20,732 bases of DNA from Thermoplasmatales archaeon (GTDB lineage Archaea > Thermoplasmatota > E2 > DHVEG-1), in contig JAGMDE010000023.1 of NCBI GenBank assembly GCA_023128855.1, positions 1-20,732 of the forward strand, in the 5' to 3' direction. Below the pieces are notes generated by a model. That model was not told the DNA's origin. It ran no database searches and was given only the letters and a program-made list of their open reading frames with translations. A program made the translations under genes and the position numbers. The number at the start of each line of letters is the position of its first letter. Position 1 is the stretch's first letter. Positions 1-8,452 of this stretch are shown here, piece by piece.

Positions 1-2
1 CA

Positions 3-1538
3 GTTGTGCAATCTCAACCATTGGCTAAAAAAACTTTCGAAACATCTATGCAACCATTGTCATTTGCCGGTGTCTCAATAACCGGGGGCGATTATGATGA
101 GTACCATGGCTCTGTTGCTGGAGCTCCAGGAGGAGAATTTTATGCAATGGCAGAATACACAGAAGATGATGTAATATGGCATCCAATGATGTACAGTTCT
201 AGTGATGGAGCAATCTGGGACCCACTTGTAGAATTTTTATATGATAATTCAGAATATACCGATATGGATCAAAACGCTCATGGCACCTATGGAACTTTTG
301 GAGCTCCCCCTGATGACAATGGCATAATTGCCGTGTTACAGGGTGAAATTGCGGATGGTTGGATCTGGGACTTTGGAGAACACTTTATCAATGAGTTTTC
401 GCATAACCGCATAGATTGTTATACTTTTGAGGGGCCCGATGGTGACCCTGGAACCTGGAATTGGGGTGGTCTTACTATGACTGGTTATAATGGATATAGT
501 GGAAACGACATCGAGGGATGTCCATACCTATTTTACCAATACTCAGGAGCAGGCGGTGGGGTTATCGGCTGGCTTACTGGAGATACTGCTGGATGTGAAC
601 ATGTTGGATCAGCTATGGATCTTGCAACCAACATGCATTATGCAGTCTATGACAGGGACACAGGTAGCGGCAATTATGATCTTCTTGTAAGAAAGGACGA
701 CTTTGGTTCCTGGACATATAATTCTGCTGGAGATTATTGGACACATGATATGGTAACTAATTTAAAAATAACTGATACAGCAAACCTTATGTATCCATCT
801 GCTGCAGCATATGACGACAATGTAATTGTCGCTTGTCAAAAAGATGATGATGTAATTGTGTATTATTCAACAAATGGATTTTCGTCATATACTGAAGTTC
901 TTGTTCAAGATTCAGCATCTTATCCAGAAGTTGCAATGGCTGGTGGAGGCACAGCAGTCATTACATACATTAAGGATGGAACACTTTACTATAGGACATC
1001 TGATACTGGTGGAGCAAGCTGGAGCGACGCAGACGTTGTAAGTGATAACCAAGTTAATCTAAATGACCGCGCAGCAAACCTTGATGAATATAACGGGGCC
1101 ATCATTGGCGTCTGGGAAGACACTAGAGGTGACAATATAGACATCTACTTCGATTTAGTTTTCGGATCCCCAAACGATCCACCAGAGGCACCAACTATAA
1201 CAGGTGAGACAAATGGAGATGCAGGTACAGCTTATGAATATACATTTACTGCAACAGATCCAGATGGAGATGATATCGCAGAATTTCTAATAGATTGGGG
1301 CGATGAAACCCAAGATACACTAGCAGGACCATCACCAGCTAAAATGTCACACACCTATTCTGCTGGTGGAGACTTCATTATTACAGCAAGAGCAAAAGAT
1401 GTCAATGGTTTGATTGGCCCAAAAGGATCTTTAACAGTGACTATGCCTAGAAGCAGGACAATTGATCTACCGATCTTGAAGTTTCTGCAGAATTATCCAA
1501 TCCTGTTTAAAATAGTGCAGCACCTATTTGGGCTATAA
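3..1538 (+). CDS. secreted beta-propeller (BNR/sialidase-like) protein with PKD-like domain and C-terminal tail, 5' truncated
   Basis: The frame is open through the left edge, so the N-terminus and any signal peptide lie outside the window; a GTG at base 6 has no ribosome-binding site and is not a credible start. The first ~380 residues look like an all-beta propeller rich in W, Y, D and G, with one good Asp-box (TSDTGGASW near residue 340) and weaker repeats. I see no catalytic residues that would prove sialidase activity. A PKD-like domain follows (about residues 392-480, with DPDGDD, DWGDE and HTYSAGG motifs). The protein ends in a PRSR joint and the tail NYPILFKIVQHLFGL. The same domain-plus-tail ends the two downstream peptidases, so it is probably exported and retained at the surface with them, perhaps binding glycans or protein substrate. 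Function beyond that is inference. Confidence 0.85.
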   Translation, partial: VVQSQPLAKKTFETSMQPLSFAGVSITGGDYDEYHGSVAGAPGGEFYAMAEYTEDDVIWHPMMYSSSDGAIWDPLVEFLYDNSEYTDMDQNAHGTYGTFGAPPDDNGIIAVLQGEIADGWIWDFGEHFINEFSHNRIDCYTFEGPDGDPGTWNWGGLTMTGYNGYSGNDIEGCPYLFYQYSGAGGGVIGWLTGDTAGCEHVGSAMDLATNMHYAVYDRDTGSGNYDLLVRKDDFGSWTYNSAGDYWTHDMVTNLKITDTANLMYPSAAAYDDNVIVACQKDDDVIVYYSTNGFSSYTEVLVQDSASYPEVAMAGGGTAVITYIKDGTLYYRTSDTGGASWSDADVVSDNQVNLNDRAANLDEYNGAIIGVWEDTRGDNIDIYFDLVFGSPNDPPEAPTITGETNGDAGTAYEYTFTATDPDGDDIAEFLIDWGDETQDTLAGPSPAKMSHTYSAGGDFIITARAKDVNGLIGPKGSLTVTMPRSRTIDLPILKFLQNYPILFKIVQHLFGL

Positions 1539-1549
1539 AATGTAGCTCT

Positions 1550-1571
1550 ACCTCTCTCTTTTTTTCTTTTT
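1550..1571 (+). terminator. pyrimidine-rich 3' element, copy 1
   Basis: It begins ACCTCTCTCTT and continues as a T tract interrupted by one C, starting 11 nt after the stop codon of the propeller gene. The first 22 bases are identical to those after the next gene. T-rich tracts are the usual archaeal terminators, but the conserved CCTCTCTC head is not required for that. Confidence 0.6.
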
Positions 1572-1581
1572 GTTACAAAAC

Positions 1582-1615
1582 ATTTATTACCATATTTTTG
1601 TTAACGAGTGTTAAC
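1582..1615 (+). promoter_or_regulatory. promoter and TTAAC-box candidate operator of the C25 peptidase gene
   Basis: A weak TATA-like ATTTATTA (1582-1589) is followed by TTAACGAGTGTTAAC (1601-1615), two TTAAC boxes exactly 10 bp apart. These fall between the TATA-like box and the transcription start expected about 25 bp downstream, the position of many archaeal repressor sites. The gene at 4261 has the same arrangement. Regulatory function is inferred. Confidence 0.45.
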
Positions 1616-1638
1616 TTATTTGTGTGGAGGAAATAACT

Positions 1639-4119
1639 ATGAGAAGATTTAGAGATAAAAAGATAGTTTTGACGCTAGGAATTGCTGTAATGTTTTTATT
1701 ATCCGGCTCAATGCTTACAACTGGATCTAACATAATTAATCTAGATAATAATGATATGATCATATATGAATATACTAGTGATAATCAAATGTCGATTACT
1801 TTTAATATGCAGGATTTAATAGAAGATCAAATTGTTAATGAGTATGGAACATTTACAACTCTTGATATCCCTGGTGAAGGATTCTTAGGAAATCTTGGAA
1901 AACCGCAATTACCAATTGTAACTTGTTTATTTGCAATTCCAACAACAGATGTATCTCTTGATATTGAAAATACTGTTAGTGCCACAAGCACAGTTGGAAA
2001 AATTTACCCTGCACAGAGCCCTCAGACAGATAGTGGAACTGGTGATGAGACCGAGTTTATTATTGATGAAGATTTTTACCAACAAGACATTGAATATCCT
2101 GGAATGATAGGAGAGTTGGTTTATTTTGGTAAGATTCGTGATATTTCTTTTGTGAAAGTTGAGCTTTACCCAATTCAGTATAATCCAAAACAAGAAATTG
2201 CGACTATTTATGCTGAAATTACCATTGAACTTTCTTGGAATGAAGGCCAAGTAGTGGATGTGGAATCAGATTTTTATAATGCACCATTTTCCAAGTTTTA
2301 TGGAAATGTATTTCAGAATTGGGAAGGATTTCTAGATCATACTGAAATAGCTCAGCCACTTGGTGGATCAAAAGAGGAAGGTTGCGATTATTTAATAATT
2401 AGCCATCCAGATTTTTATTCAGAAATTTTAGAACTAGCAGAATGGAAACACTCTAAAGGTTTAATAACAAAGTTAGTGGACACCTCTGAAACTGGATCTA
2501 CTTCAAATGCAATAAAACAGTACATCCAAAATGCATATGATAATTGGGATCCACGCCCATCATATCTTTTATTAGTTGGCGATGCAGAATTTATTCCAAC
2601 GAGTTCCTATGGTACAGATTTATATTATGCAACAGTAGATGGATCTGATTATTTCCCAGATATCTATCATGGAAGAATTCCTGCAGATTCTGCTCAGGAA
2701 GCTGAATTAATTGTTGATAAAATATTAACATATGAACAAACGCCTCCAAGTTCTTCAAGTTTTTATAATAATTTTGCAGTAGCAGCTTATTTCCAGGATG
2801 ATGAACCTAATGGATATGAAACCCGGAGGTTTGTTAGAACATCTGAAGAAGTCAGAGATTATCTTTTAACACTCGATTATGAAGGTGAAAGAATTTACGT
2901 AACAGAACCGCATATCAATCCGACTCATTATAATAACGGCTATTATGGTAATGGGGAGCCTCTTCCAGAAGAACTTTTAAGACCAACCTTTGCTTGGGAT
3001 GGTGATGCAGATGATATTATTAATGCAATTGAAAATGGCATATTCATCTTGAATCATCGAGACCATGGATCTGAGGATGGTTGGGGTGATCCATATTTTG
3101 ATACAGGTCATGTTGCAGGACTAACAAATGGTGAACTTTTACCTGTTGTATTTAGTATAAATTGTCTAACAGGTAAATTTGATAATTATGAATGTTTTGC
3201 TGAGGAATTTTTAAGAAAAGATGGTGGCGGAGCTGTTGCTGTTTTTGCAGCTACTAGAGTTAGTTATAGCGGATATAACGACTTTTTATGCCGTGGATTT
3301 TATGATGCACAATGGCCTGATTTTGATCCAGATGTTGGAACCGATACACCAATGTATAGCCTTGGAGAATTGTTGAATTACGGGAAAGTATATATGACTC
3401 AAACTTGGGGTGATCCATGGGGTTATGAACTAACAACTTTTAGACTATTCCACTGTTTTGGAGATCCAACCATGGAAATATGGTCAGCATTACCTCAGGA
3501 TCTAGATATAACATATACATATGAAGATGGAGAATTGGAAATAACAGTTAAAGATGGAGCAAGTCCAATTAAAGGAGCACTTGTTTGTTTAACTCAAGAA
3601 TCAGGATTTTATTCAAAGGGTTTAACTGGCACAGGTGGAACAATATCTATTGATACAACATCGGTAAATATACTAGAGGAAGTAACATTAGCTGTATCAT
3701 ATCACAATTATAAAACATATTTTGAGACCTTTATATTAAACCGAAAACCTGAGATACCTAGTAAACCAGATGGGCCTACAACAGGACAGCCTAATATAGA
3801 GTATACATTTACTACCAGTACTGTAGATCCTGATGGAGATCAGGTTTATTATCGATGGGGTTGGGGTGATGGTCATTATGAATGGTTTGGACCATATGAA
3901 TCTGGTGAAACTGTTTTTGCATCGCATAAGTGGACTGGTACAGCAACCTATGGAATCAGAGTATTGGCAAAAGACATATATGATTTAGAGACTGAATTTT
4001 CAGAAAAATTTTATTTCAAAGTTGAAAAAAGCAGATCCTTACAGCATCTTTTCCTTCAAAATTTCATGGAAAATTATCCAGTTTTATACAGAATTTTACG
4101 AATCGTGCTAGGTCTATAG
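1639..4119 (+). CDS. secreted C25-family (gingipain-type) cysteine peptidase with PKD-like domain and C-terminal tail
   Basis: I place the start at the ATG at 1639: GGAGG lies at 1626-1630, 8 nt upstream, giving 826 aa. An in-frame GTG at 1624 overlaps that site and is rejected. Order of parts: basic N-terminus and hydrophobic signal peptide (1-33); C25 propeptide-like region (about 40-205, with a typical GKPQLP segment); catalytic C25 domain (about 245-610). The catalytic dyad candidates are His476 in the NHRDHG motif and Cys509 in the INCLTG motif, as in gingipains. A beta domain (about 625-705), a PKD-like domain (about 710-795) and the tail NYPVLYRILRIVLGL follow. It should be made as a zymogen, exported by Sec and used to digest extracellular protein. 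C25 enzymes often cut after Arg or Lys, but specificity cannot be read here. The tail replaces the bacterial type IX secretion domain of gingipains. Confidence 0.9.
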   Translation: MRRFRDKKIVLTLGIAVMFLLSGSMLTTGSNIINLDNNDMIIYEYTSDNQMSITFNMQDLIEDQIVNEYGTFTTLDIPGEGFLGNLGKPQLPIVTCLFAIPTTDVSLDIENTVSATSTVGKIYPAQSPQTDSGTGDETEFIIDEDFYQQDIEYPGMIGELVYFGKIRDISFVKVELYPIQYNPKQEIATIYAEITIELSWNEGQVVDVESDFYNAPFSKFYGNVFQNWEGFLDHTEIAQPLGGSKEEGCDYLIISHPDFYSEILELAEWKHSKGLITKLVDTSETGSTSNAIKQYIQNAYDNWDPRPSYLLLVGDAEFIPTSSYGTDLYYATVDGSDYFPDIYHGRIPADSAQEAELIVDKILTYEQTPPSSSSFYNNFAVAAYFQDDEPNGYETRRFVRTSEEVRDYLLTLDYEGERIYVTEPHINPTHYNNGYYGNGEPLPEELLRPTFAWDGDADDIINAIENGIFILNHRDHGSEDGWGDPYFDTGHVAGLTNGELLPVVFSINCLTGKFDNYECFAEEFLRKDGGGAVAVFAATRVSYSGYNDFLCRGFYDAQWPDFDPDVGTDTPMYSLGELLNYGKVYMTQTWGDPWGYELTTFRLFHCFGDPTMEIWSALPQDLDITYTYEDGELEITVKDGASPIKGALVCLTQESGFYSKGLTGTGGTISIDTTSVNILEEVTLAVSYHNYKTYFETFILNRKPEIPSKPDGPTTGQPNIEYTFTTSTVDPDGDQVYYRWGWGDGHYEWFGPYESGETVFASHKWTGTATYGIRVLAKDIYDLETEFSEKFYFKVEKSRSLQHLFLQNFMENYPVLYRILRIVLGL

Positions 4120-4129
4120 ATTCAAATTT

Positions 4130-4152
4130 ACCTCTCTCTTTTTTTCTTTTTT
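4130..4152 (+). terminator. pyrimidine-rich 3' element, copy 2
   Basis: It starts 10 nt after the stop of the C25 peptidase gene. Its first 22 bases match copy 1 exactly (ACCTCTCTCTT, then T's with a single C), although the coding tails just upstream have diverged. It probably ends transcription; see the finding on the 3' element. Confidence 0.6.
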
Positions 4153-4201
4153 CAATTTTAATTGTTATAATATTGTGAAATATTCTTTGCCAATCAAAAT
4201 A

Positions 4202-4234
4202 TTTATAAATTAACATCTGTTAACAGATATTAAT
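4202..4234 (+). promoter_or_regulatory. promoter and palindromic TTAAC operator candidate of the large C25 gene
   Basis: A TATA box, TTTATAAAT (4202-4210), overlaps the first of three boxes at exact 10-bp steps: TTAAC 4210-4214, TTAAC 4220-4224, TTAAT 4230-4234. The centre is a perfect 14-bp palindrome, ATCTGTTAACAGAT (4215-4228), extending to 24 bp with one mismatched pair. The expected transcription start (near 4232) falls on the boxes, so a bound protein could block initiation. Confidence 0.55.
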
Positions 4235-4260
4235 AACTATTTAAGTGGAGGCGAAAAAAT

Positions 4261-7200
4261 ATGAATACAAAGCTAAGTAAAATAGGAGCAGTTGTTTTAG
4301 CAGTATTTCTTCTTGGAACCGCCTTTTTTGTTCCAGTTAGTTCAGTGAATGTTGAACAAACTCAAAAAATTGATAATGGCAATATGGGAACAGGAGATGG
4401 TGATCCTGAAGAAGACGATCTTGATCCATTCTATCTAGATAGATCCTATACTATAGATCCAACAGCACCATTGAACCGTGATGATAATGATGATGCAGGA
4501 TATAAAAGAGATGCGGGAGATCAAATTTCTCGTTCAAATGCAATTTATCCTGGTGAGCCAGTTGATGATTGGCCAGGTAGAGGAAACACAGGTAAACTAA
4601 GTTCAAGTGATGATGAAGATTGGTACTTCTTCTCAGTTTGTGAAGGTCAAGAAATTGATATTGAAATGACCCCTCCTTCAGGTTTTAATTTTGATATTGG
4701 TCTTTGGGATGATGATGAAAACTTAGAAGCATCATCTTCAAATAGCGGGAGTGCAACAGAATCCCTAACATATACTGCTGATTACACTGGAAAATTTTAC
4801 TTTCAAATCCTATATGTAAGTGGAACAGGCGAAGGACAATACTCTTTTGATGTAACATTAAATGGACAAAATGATGCGGGCACTGGTAATGACGCTGGTG
4901 ATAATTTTGCTGGTGCAACAAGTATATCTCCAGGAATTTATACTGGCTATTTAGATATGAACGATGAAGAGGATTGGTATAAATTCAATGCAAATTCAGG
5001 ACAAGGTATTCATTTTACTCTAGATATGAAAAAAGTTGCTTACTTATCTGACTTTGATATCTATCTGTACAATCCAAGTGAAAACTTAGTACATTATGAA
5101 GCAATGTATTATGATGATGAACTACTTTATCCAGCTGATGCATCTGGTCAATGGAGAGTTAAAATAGATATCTTCCCTGGTTGGACTGATATTCCTCAGC
5201 CAACACAATGGGATTATTGGACCTATGGTTCAGGTGCATATGAATTCGAGTTCGCTCTTGAAGGATCTGCTCCAAGTCCTCCTGGTCCGATAACTCAACC
5301 AGATATAATACCTGTTGCTCATACATTTAATATTGTTAACTCTCCGGGTAGTAACGTAGATGAGTATGGATATTTAGCATCTATACCCGCGTGTAACTAC
5401 TTAGATGGTGGAGACAGATATCTGGCGCCAATTGTTTATAATTATGATTCAACGCCTACAGAGTGGTATGGAGATGTTGATGATACTACTGGTTATTTAT
5501 TAGATGATTGGGATGATTACCTAGCAAGTGAGGGAAAAACTGCAGTAGATTACTATGTAAATTCTGTTCCTGTTAATGCTGCTGCAGAAATTGCTACAGC
5601 TGCTTGGGGCTCTTCAAATCTAGCTGTTGTAGCAATCGATGGAAGCGTATATGAGGATACAACTACAGAAGTACTTCACACGACAAAAACATTGCCACGT
5701 AATACAGAGGTTCAAACAATACCTAATGACAGTCCAGATTTTATCACATTAGGTGGTTTAAATGTAATACCTATGACTTTTATAAACAATAAGTGGGGTG
5801 CAATTACTCTTGAAATAGATGGTAGTAACGAAGAACCTTTCCTGATGGGAGTATTTCCACATTATATGACTCTAACAACTGATTGGTGGCCTGGGCATGT
5901 TGATGAAAAAACTGATGCATATTATCCACTTACAGTAACGGGATTATCGTCAGTTTGGGCTGCTGGAGTTAGTAGTGTATCTGATGACTGGGATTTAAAA
6001 ATCACAAAACTTGAATGTGATCGTTATACAATAAATGTTGATGATTCTGATTCGGTTTTAACAGCCGAAATAACAACATCAACACCTTCAGATCTTTTAG
6101 TATTTCTAGTTGACCCTGATGGAAATCTTAAAGCCCCTGATATACCTGATTGGAATGGTGGGCCGATAAGTCCAATTCATGGATGGAATGGAATGGATAA
6201 CCCTGCTATTCCACCAGATTGTGATGATTGGAGGGCTTGGGAACCAGATGATCACACTTATTTTTCTGCAGAGGTTCTTCATCCTGAGGTAGGAGAATGG
6301 ACGGCAATTGTTGTTCCAAGATATGCACAAAGTGGGTCTGGCGTTCAATATACCATTAGTGGAAAAATACGAGAATTAAACTCAAAAAGAGTTGATGCAG
6401 CAATTTCAGCTGCAAATGCTGCGGTCATTGCTTCTCAAGAACACGTTCCATTGTTATATGTAACAGAAGATAGTGTACCAACGGAGACCCAAGATGCTTT
6501 CAATGACCTCGGTATCAGCGAAGTAATATTTGTCCAAAGAGGTAACATAGGAAGTGGTGTTGAGAGTTCGTTGCCAACATTGGAAGCAAATCTGAAAACC
6601 ATGCAAAACATTGTGGACTACATTAAAGATTATACACATTCTGAGAACTATATTACTATAACTTCACTAAAAACTGGAGAAGGATTTTTCGCCCCATCGG
6701 CTATGCTTGCTGCTTATCATTGCTCACCTGTTCTTCGTATCGGCGAAATACCTGGAAATCCTGCAGCAATGGCAAATAAGATAGACTCTTGGAGATTATG
6801 GGAGGGAGATTATTATCATGGAAATCGTGCTCCTGGTCATCTACCAGTCTATGATGAACCTGTTGATCCAATGACTCCGGCTCAGCTATTGCTAGCCATA
6901 TTGGATTATTTAGGTGGAGGCTCAAGTGAACTTCCACCATGGGGACTTGATGCAAAAAGATACTGGAATGCAGAGCTGCATGATGAGATTCATTCATATA
7001 TAGACAGCCTTGGACTTGATGAAGCAGGAAAAGAAGCTTATGCTTTTGTCGCACCGAGAAAAGATATCCGGGTAGAAGCACATGCAGTCATGATCGGTAC
7101 CAACTCATACGCAGGACATATACCAGGAGATACACCAGCGTATACCTCCAGTATAATTGTAAAAAACATACTATACCCAGCGTTGATTTATGCAAATATA

Positions 7201-8409
7201 AATAGGAACGTTACGACAATGCAGCTTATGAACTATCCTGATGGTGGACAATGGACCACAAATGATGGAGAAAGATACTCAGTTTATTCAAGTAGGGTCC
7301 TTAAGAATGCTTTTATGTCACATGGCCGAACATTTGATGGTCATATTCTCTGGGATGCTCATTTAGAACGAATGAACGATGGTGTTAGCGTCATGTATTA
7401 TTCAGGCCATGGAACTGGGGGAAGCGGTATGTCTGCACAGTACTTCCAAACAGATAACTGCAATTACCCAGAACAAGAATGGTATGATGCTTGGCGAGGA
7501 TATATGTATGATAGTTGGAAAACACCACGAGACAATGGAAGACGATGGTATAACCCAGAACCAGCAAACCTGTATGATTTCATCCACTACAAATGGCATG
7601 ATCAACTATTTGATAACTTAAAAAATGCAGCGGTTTTCTATATGTCTTGTTCTACTGGACAACAATTTGGACCAATGGTTTATCTTGATCATGGAGCGGT
7701 GATATGGTATGGAAACGCAGGATCTGGTTTATGCCCACAAGCTGATCTTTTAGACGACTGGTTCTTTGAAGATGCAATGATAAATGGATTGTCTGTGGGT
7801 GAAGCATATTCAAAGTATGTCTGGCTTCACCATAGAGATTTCACTATACCTGAGGGGGACCCAAACTTTGAGGAATCAATGTATGGCCCATCATCACTAT
7901 ATGCATGGGAGACTCATGGTGGAATTACCACAGTTCACTGCATATATGGCGATCCAGAACTAATTTTATACAGTCCAGAATGGTCATCACCAAACCCAAT
8001 TGACTCAGTAATAACAGGATCAAATAACCAACAGCCCCTTGCACCAACTATAGATGGTCCAACAAGTGGAACACCCGAAACATCATATACATACAACTTT
8101 GTAACAACAGATCCCAATGACGATGACATCTACTACTATGTAGACTGGGGAGATGGCGAGACAGAAGACTGGGATGGACCTTACAACTCTGGAGACGGAA
8201 GCTCTGCAAGCCACACATGGTCTTCACAAGGAATCTATACGGTAAAAGTGAAAGCAAGAGATTCATATGGTGCTGAGGGGCCATGGGGAACACTAAAAGT
8301 CAATATGCCCAGAGCTAGATCAAATGTATTCATCCAATTCCTAGAAAGAATCTTAGAACCTTTCCCAATTTTAAAACTAATACTAACTAAACTGTTGGAT
8401 CTCAATTAA
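4261..8409 (+). CDS. large secreted C25-type cysteine peptidase with PPC-like, cell-wall-binding-like and PKD-like domains
   Basis: The ATG at 4261 follows GGAGG (4247-4251) by 9 nt. The product is 1382 aa with a Sec signal peptide (1-28). Order: acidic linker; two PPC-like beta domains (about 83-200 and 201-310, each with a DDEDWYFF or DEEDWYKF motif); an undefined region with Ig-like parts (about 340-700); a segment like cell-wall-binding repeat 2 (about 705-860, with A-VIAS----PLLYVTEDSVP); a caspase-fold C25 domain (about 930-1240); a PKD-like domain (about 1257-1355); and an MPRAR joint with tail FPILKLILTKLLDLN. His1050 in YYSGHG and Cys1130 in YMSCSTG are the likely catalytic pair. It differs strongly from the upstream C25 protein, so the two are not recent duplicates. 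It is probably an extracellular protease held at the cell surface. The domain limits are approximate and the cell-wall-binding call is tentative. Confidence 0.87.
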   Translation: MNTKLSKIGAVVLAVFLLGTAFFVPVSSVNVEQTQKIDNGNMGTGDGDPEEDDLDPFYLDRSYTIDPTAPLNRDDNDDAGYKRDAGDQISRSNAIYPGEPVDDWPGRGNTGKLSSSDDEDWYFFSVCEGQEIDIEMTPPSGFNFDIGLWDDDENLEASSSNSGSATESLTYTADYTGKFYFQILYVSGTGEGQYSFDVTLNGQNDAGTGNDAGDNFAGATSISPGIYTGYLDMNDEEDWYKFNANSGQGIHFTLDMKKVAYLSDFDIYLYNPSENLVHYEAMYYDDELLYPADASGQWRVKIDIFPGWTDIPQPTQWDYWTYGSGAYEFEFALEGSAPSPPGPITQPDIIPVAHTFNIVNSPGSNVDEYGYLASIPACNYLDGGDRYLAPIVYNYDSTPTEWYGDVDDTTGYLLDDWDDYLASEGKTAVDYYVNSVPVNAAAEIATAAWGSSNLAVVAIDGSVYEDTTTEVLHTTKTLPRNTEVQTIPNDSPDFITLGGLNVIPMTFINNKWGAITLEIDGSNEEPFLMGVFPHYMTLTTDWWPGHVDEKTDAYYPLTVTGLSSVWAAGVSSVSDDWDLKITKLECDRYTINVDDSDSVLTAEITTSTPSDLLVFLVDPDGNLKAPDIPDWNGGPISPIHGWNGMDNPAIPPDCDDWRAWEPDDHTYFSAEVLHPEVGEWTAIVVPRYAQSGSGVQYTISGKIRELNSKRVDAAISAANAAVIASQEHVPLLYVTEDSVPTETQDAFNDLGISEVIFVQRGNIGSGVESSLPTLEANLKTMQNIVDYIKDYTHSENYITITSLKTGEGFFAPSAMLAAYHCSPVLRIGEIPGNPAAMANKIDSWRLWEGDYYHGNRAPGHLPVYDEPVDPMTPAQLLLAILDYLGGGSSELPPWGLDAKRYWNAELHDEIHSYIDSLGLDEAGKEAYAFVAPRKDIRVEAHAVMIGTNSYAGHIPGDTPAYTSSIIVKNILYPALIYANINRNVTTMQLMNYPDGGQWTTNDGERYSVYSSRVLKNAFMSHGRTFDGHILWDAHLERMNDGVSVMYYSGHGTGGSGMSAQYFQTDNCNYPEQEWYDAWRGYMYDSWKTPRDNGRRWYNPEPANLYDFIHYKWHDQLFDNLKNAAVFYMSCSTGQQFGPMVYLDHGAVIWYGNAGSGLCPQADLLDDWFFEDAMINGLSVGEAYSKYVWLHHRDFTIPEGDPNFEESMYGPSSLYAWETHGGITTVHCIYGDPELILYSPEWSSPNPIDSVITGSNNQQPLAPTIDGPTSGTPETSYTYNFVTTDPNDDDIYYYVDWGDGETEDWDGPYNSGDGSSASHTWSSQGIYTVKVKARDSYGAEGPWGTLKVNMPRARSNVFIQFLERILEPFPILKLILTKLLDLN

Positions 8410-8419
8410 AACCCAACAC

Positions 8420-8439
8420 ACCTCTCTCTTCTCTTTTTA
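8420..8439 (+). terminator. pyrimidine-rich 3' element, copy 3
   Basis: It starts 10 nt after the stop codon and keeps ACCTCTCTCTT, then diverges to CTCTTTTTA. It lies in the 43-bp gap between convergent genes, just past the 3' end of the radical SAM gene. Confidence 0.55.
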
Positions 8440-8452
8440 TTCTATTATACTT

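Noticed and set aside
1927..2250. 107-aa open frame on the minus strand
   Set aside because: It lies wholly inside the catalytic peptidase's propeptide region, has no ribosome-binding site and reads as low-complexity I/N/F-rich antisense sequence.
6701..7081. 126-aa open frame on the minus strand
   Set aside because: It is an antisense shadow of the large C25 gene; its composition (H, L, Q rich) does not resemble a protein and no start signal is present.
7379..7621. 80-aa plus-strand frame overlapping the catalytic region
   Set aside because: It is out of frame within the intact C25 domain containing the His1050 motif, which explains the sequence fully.
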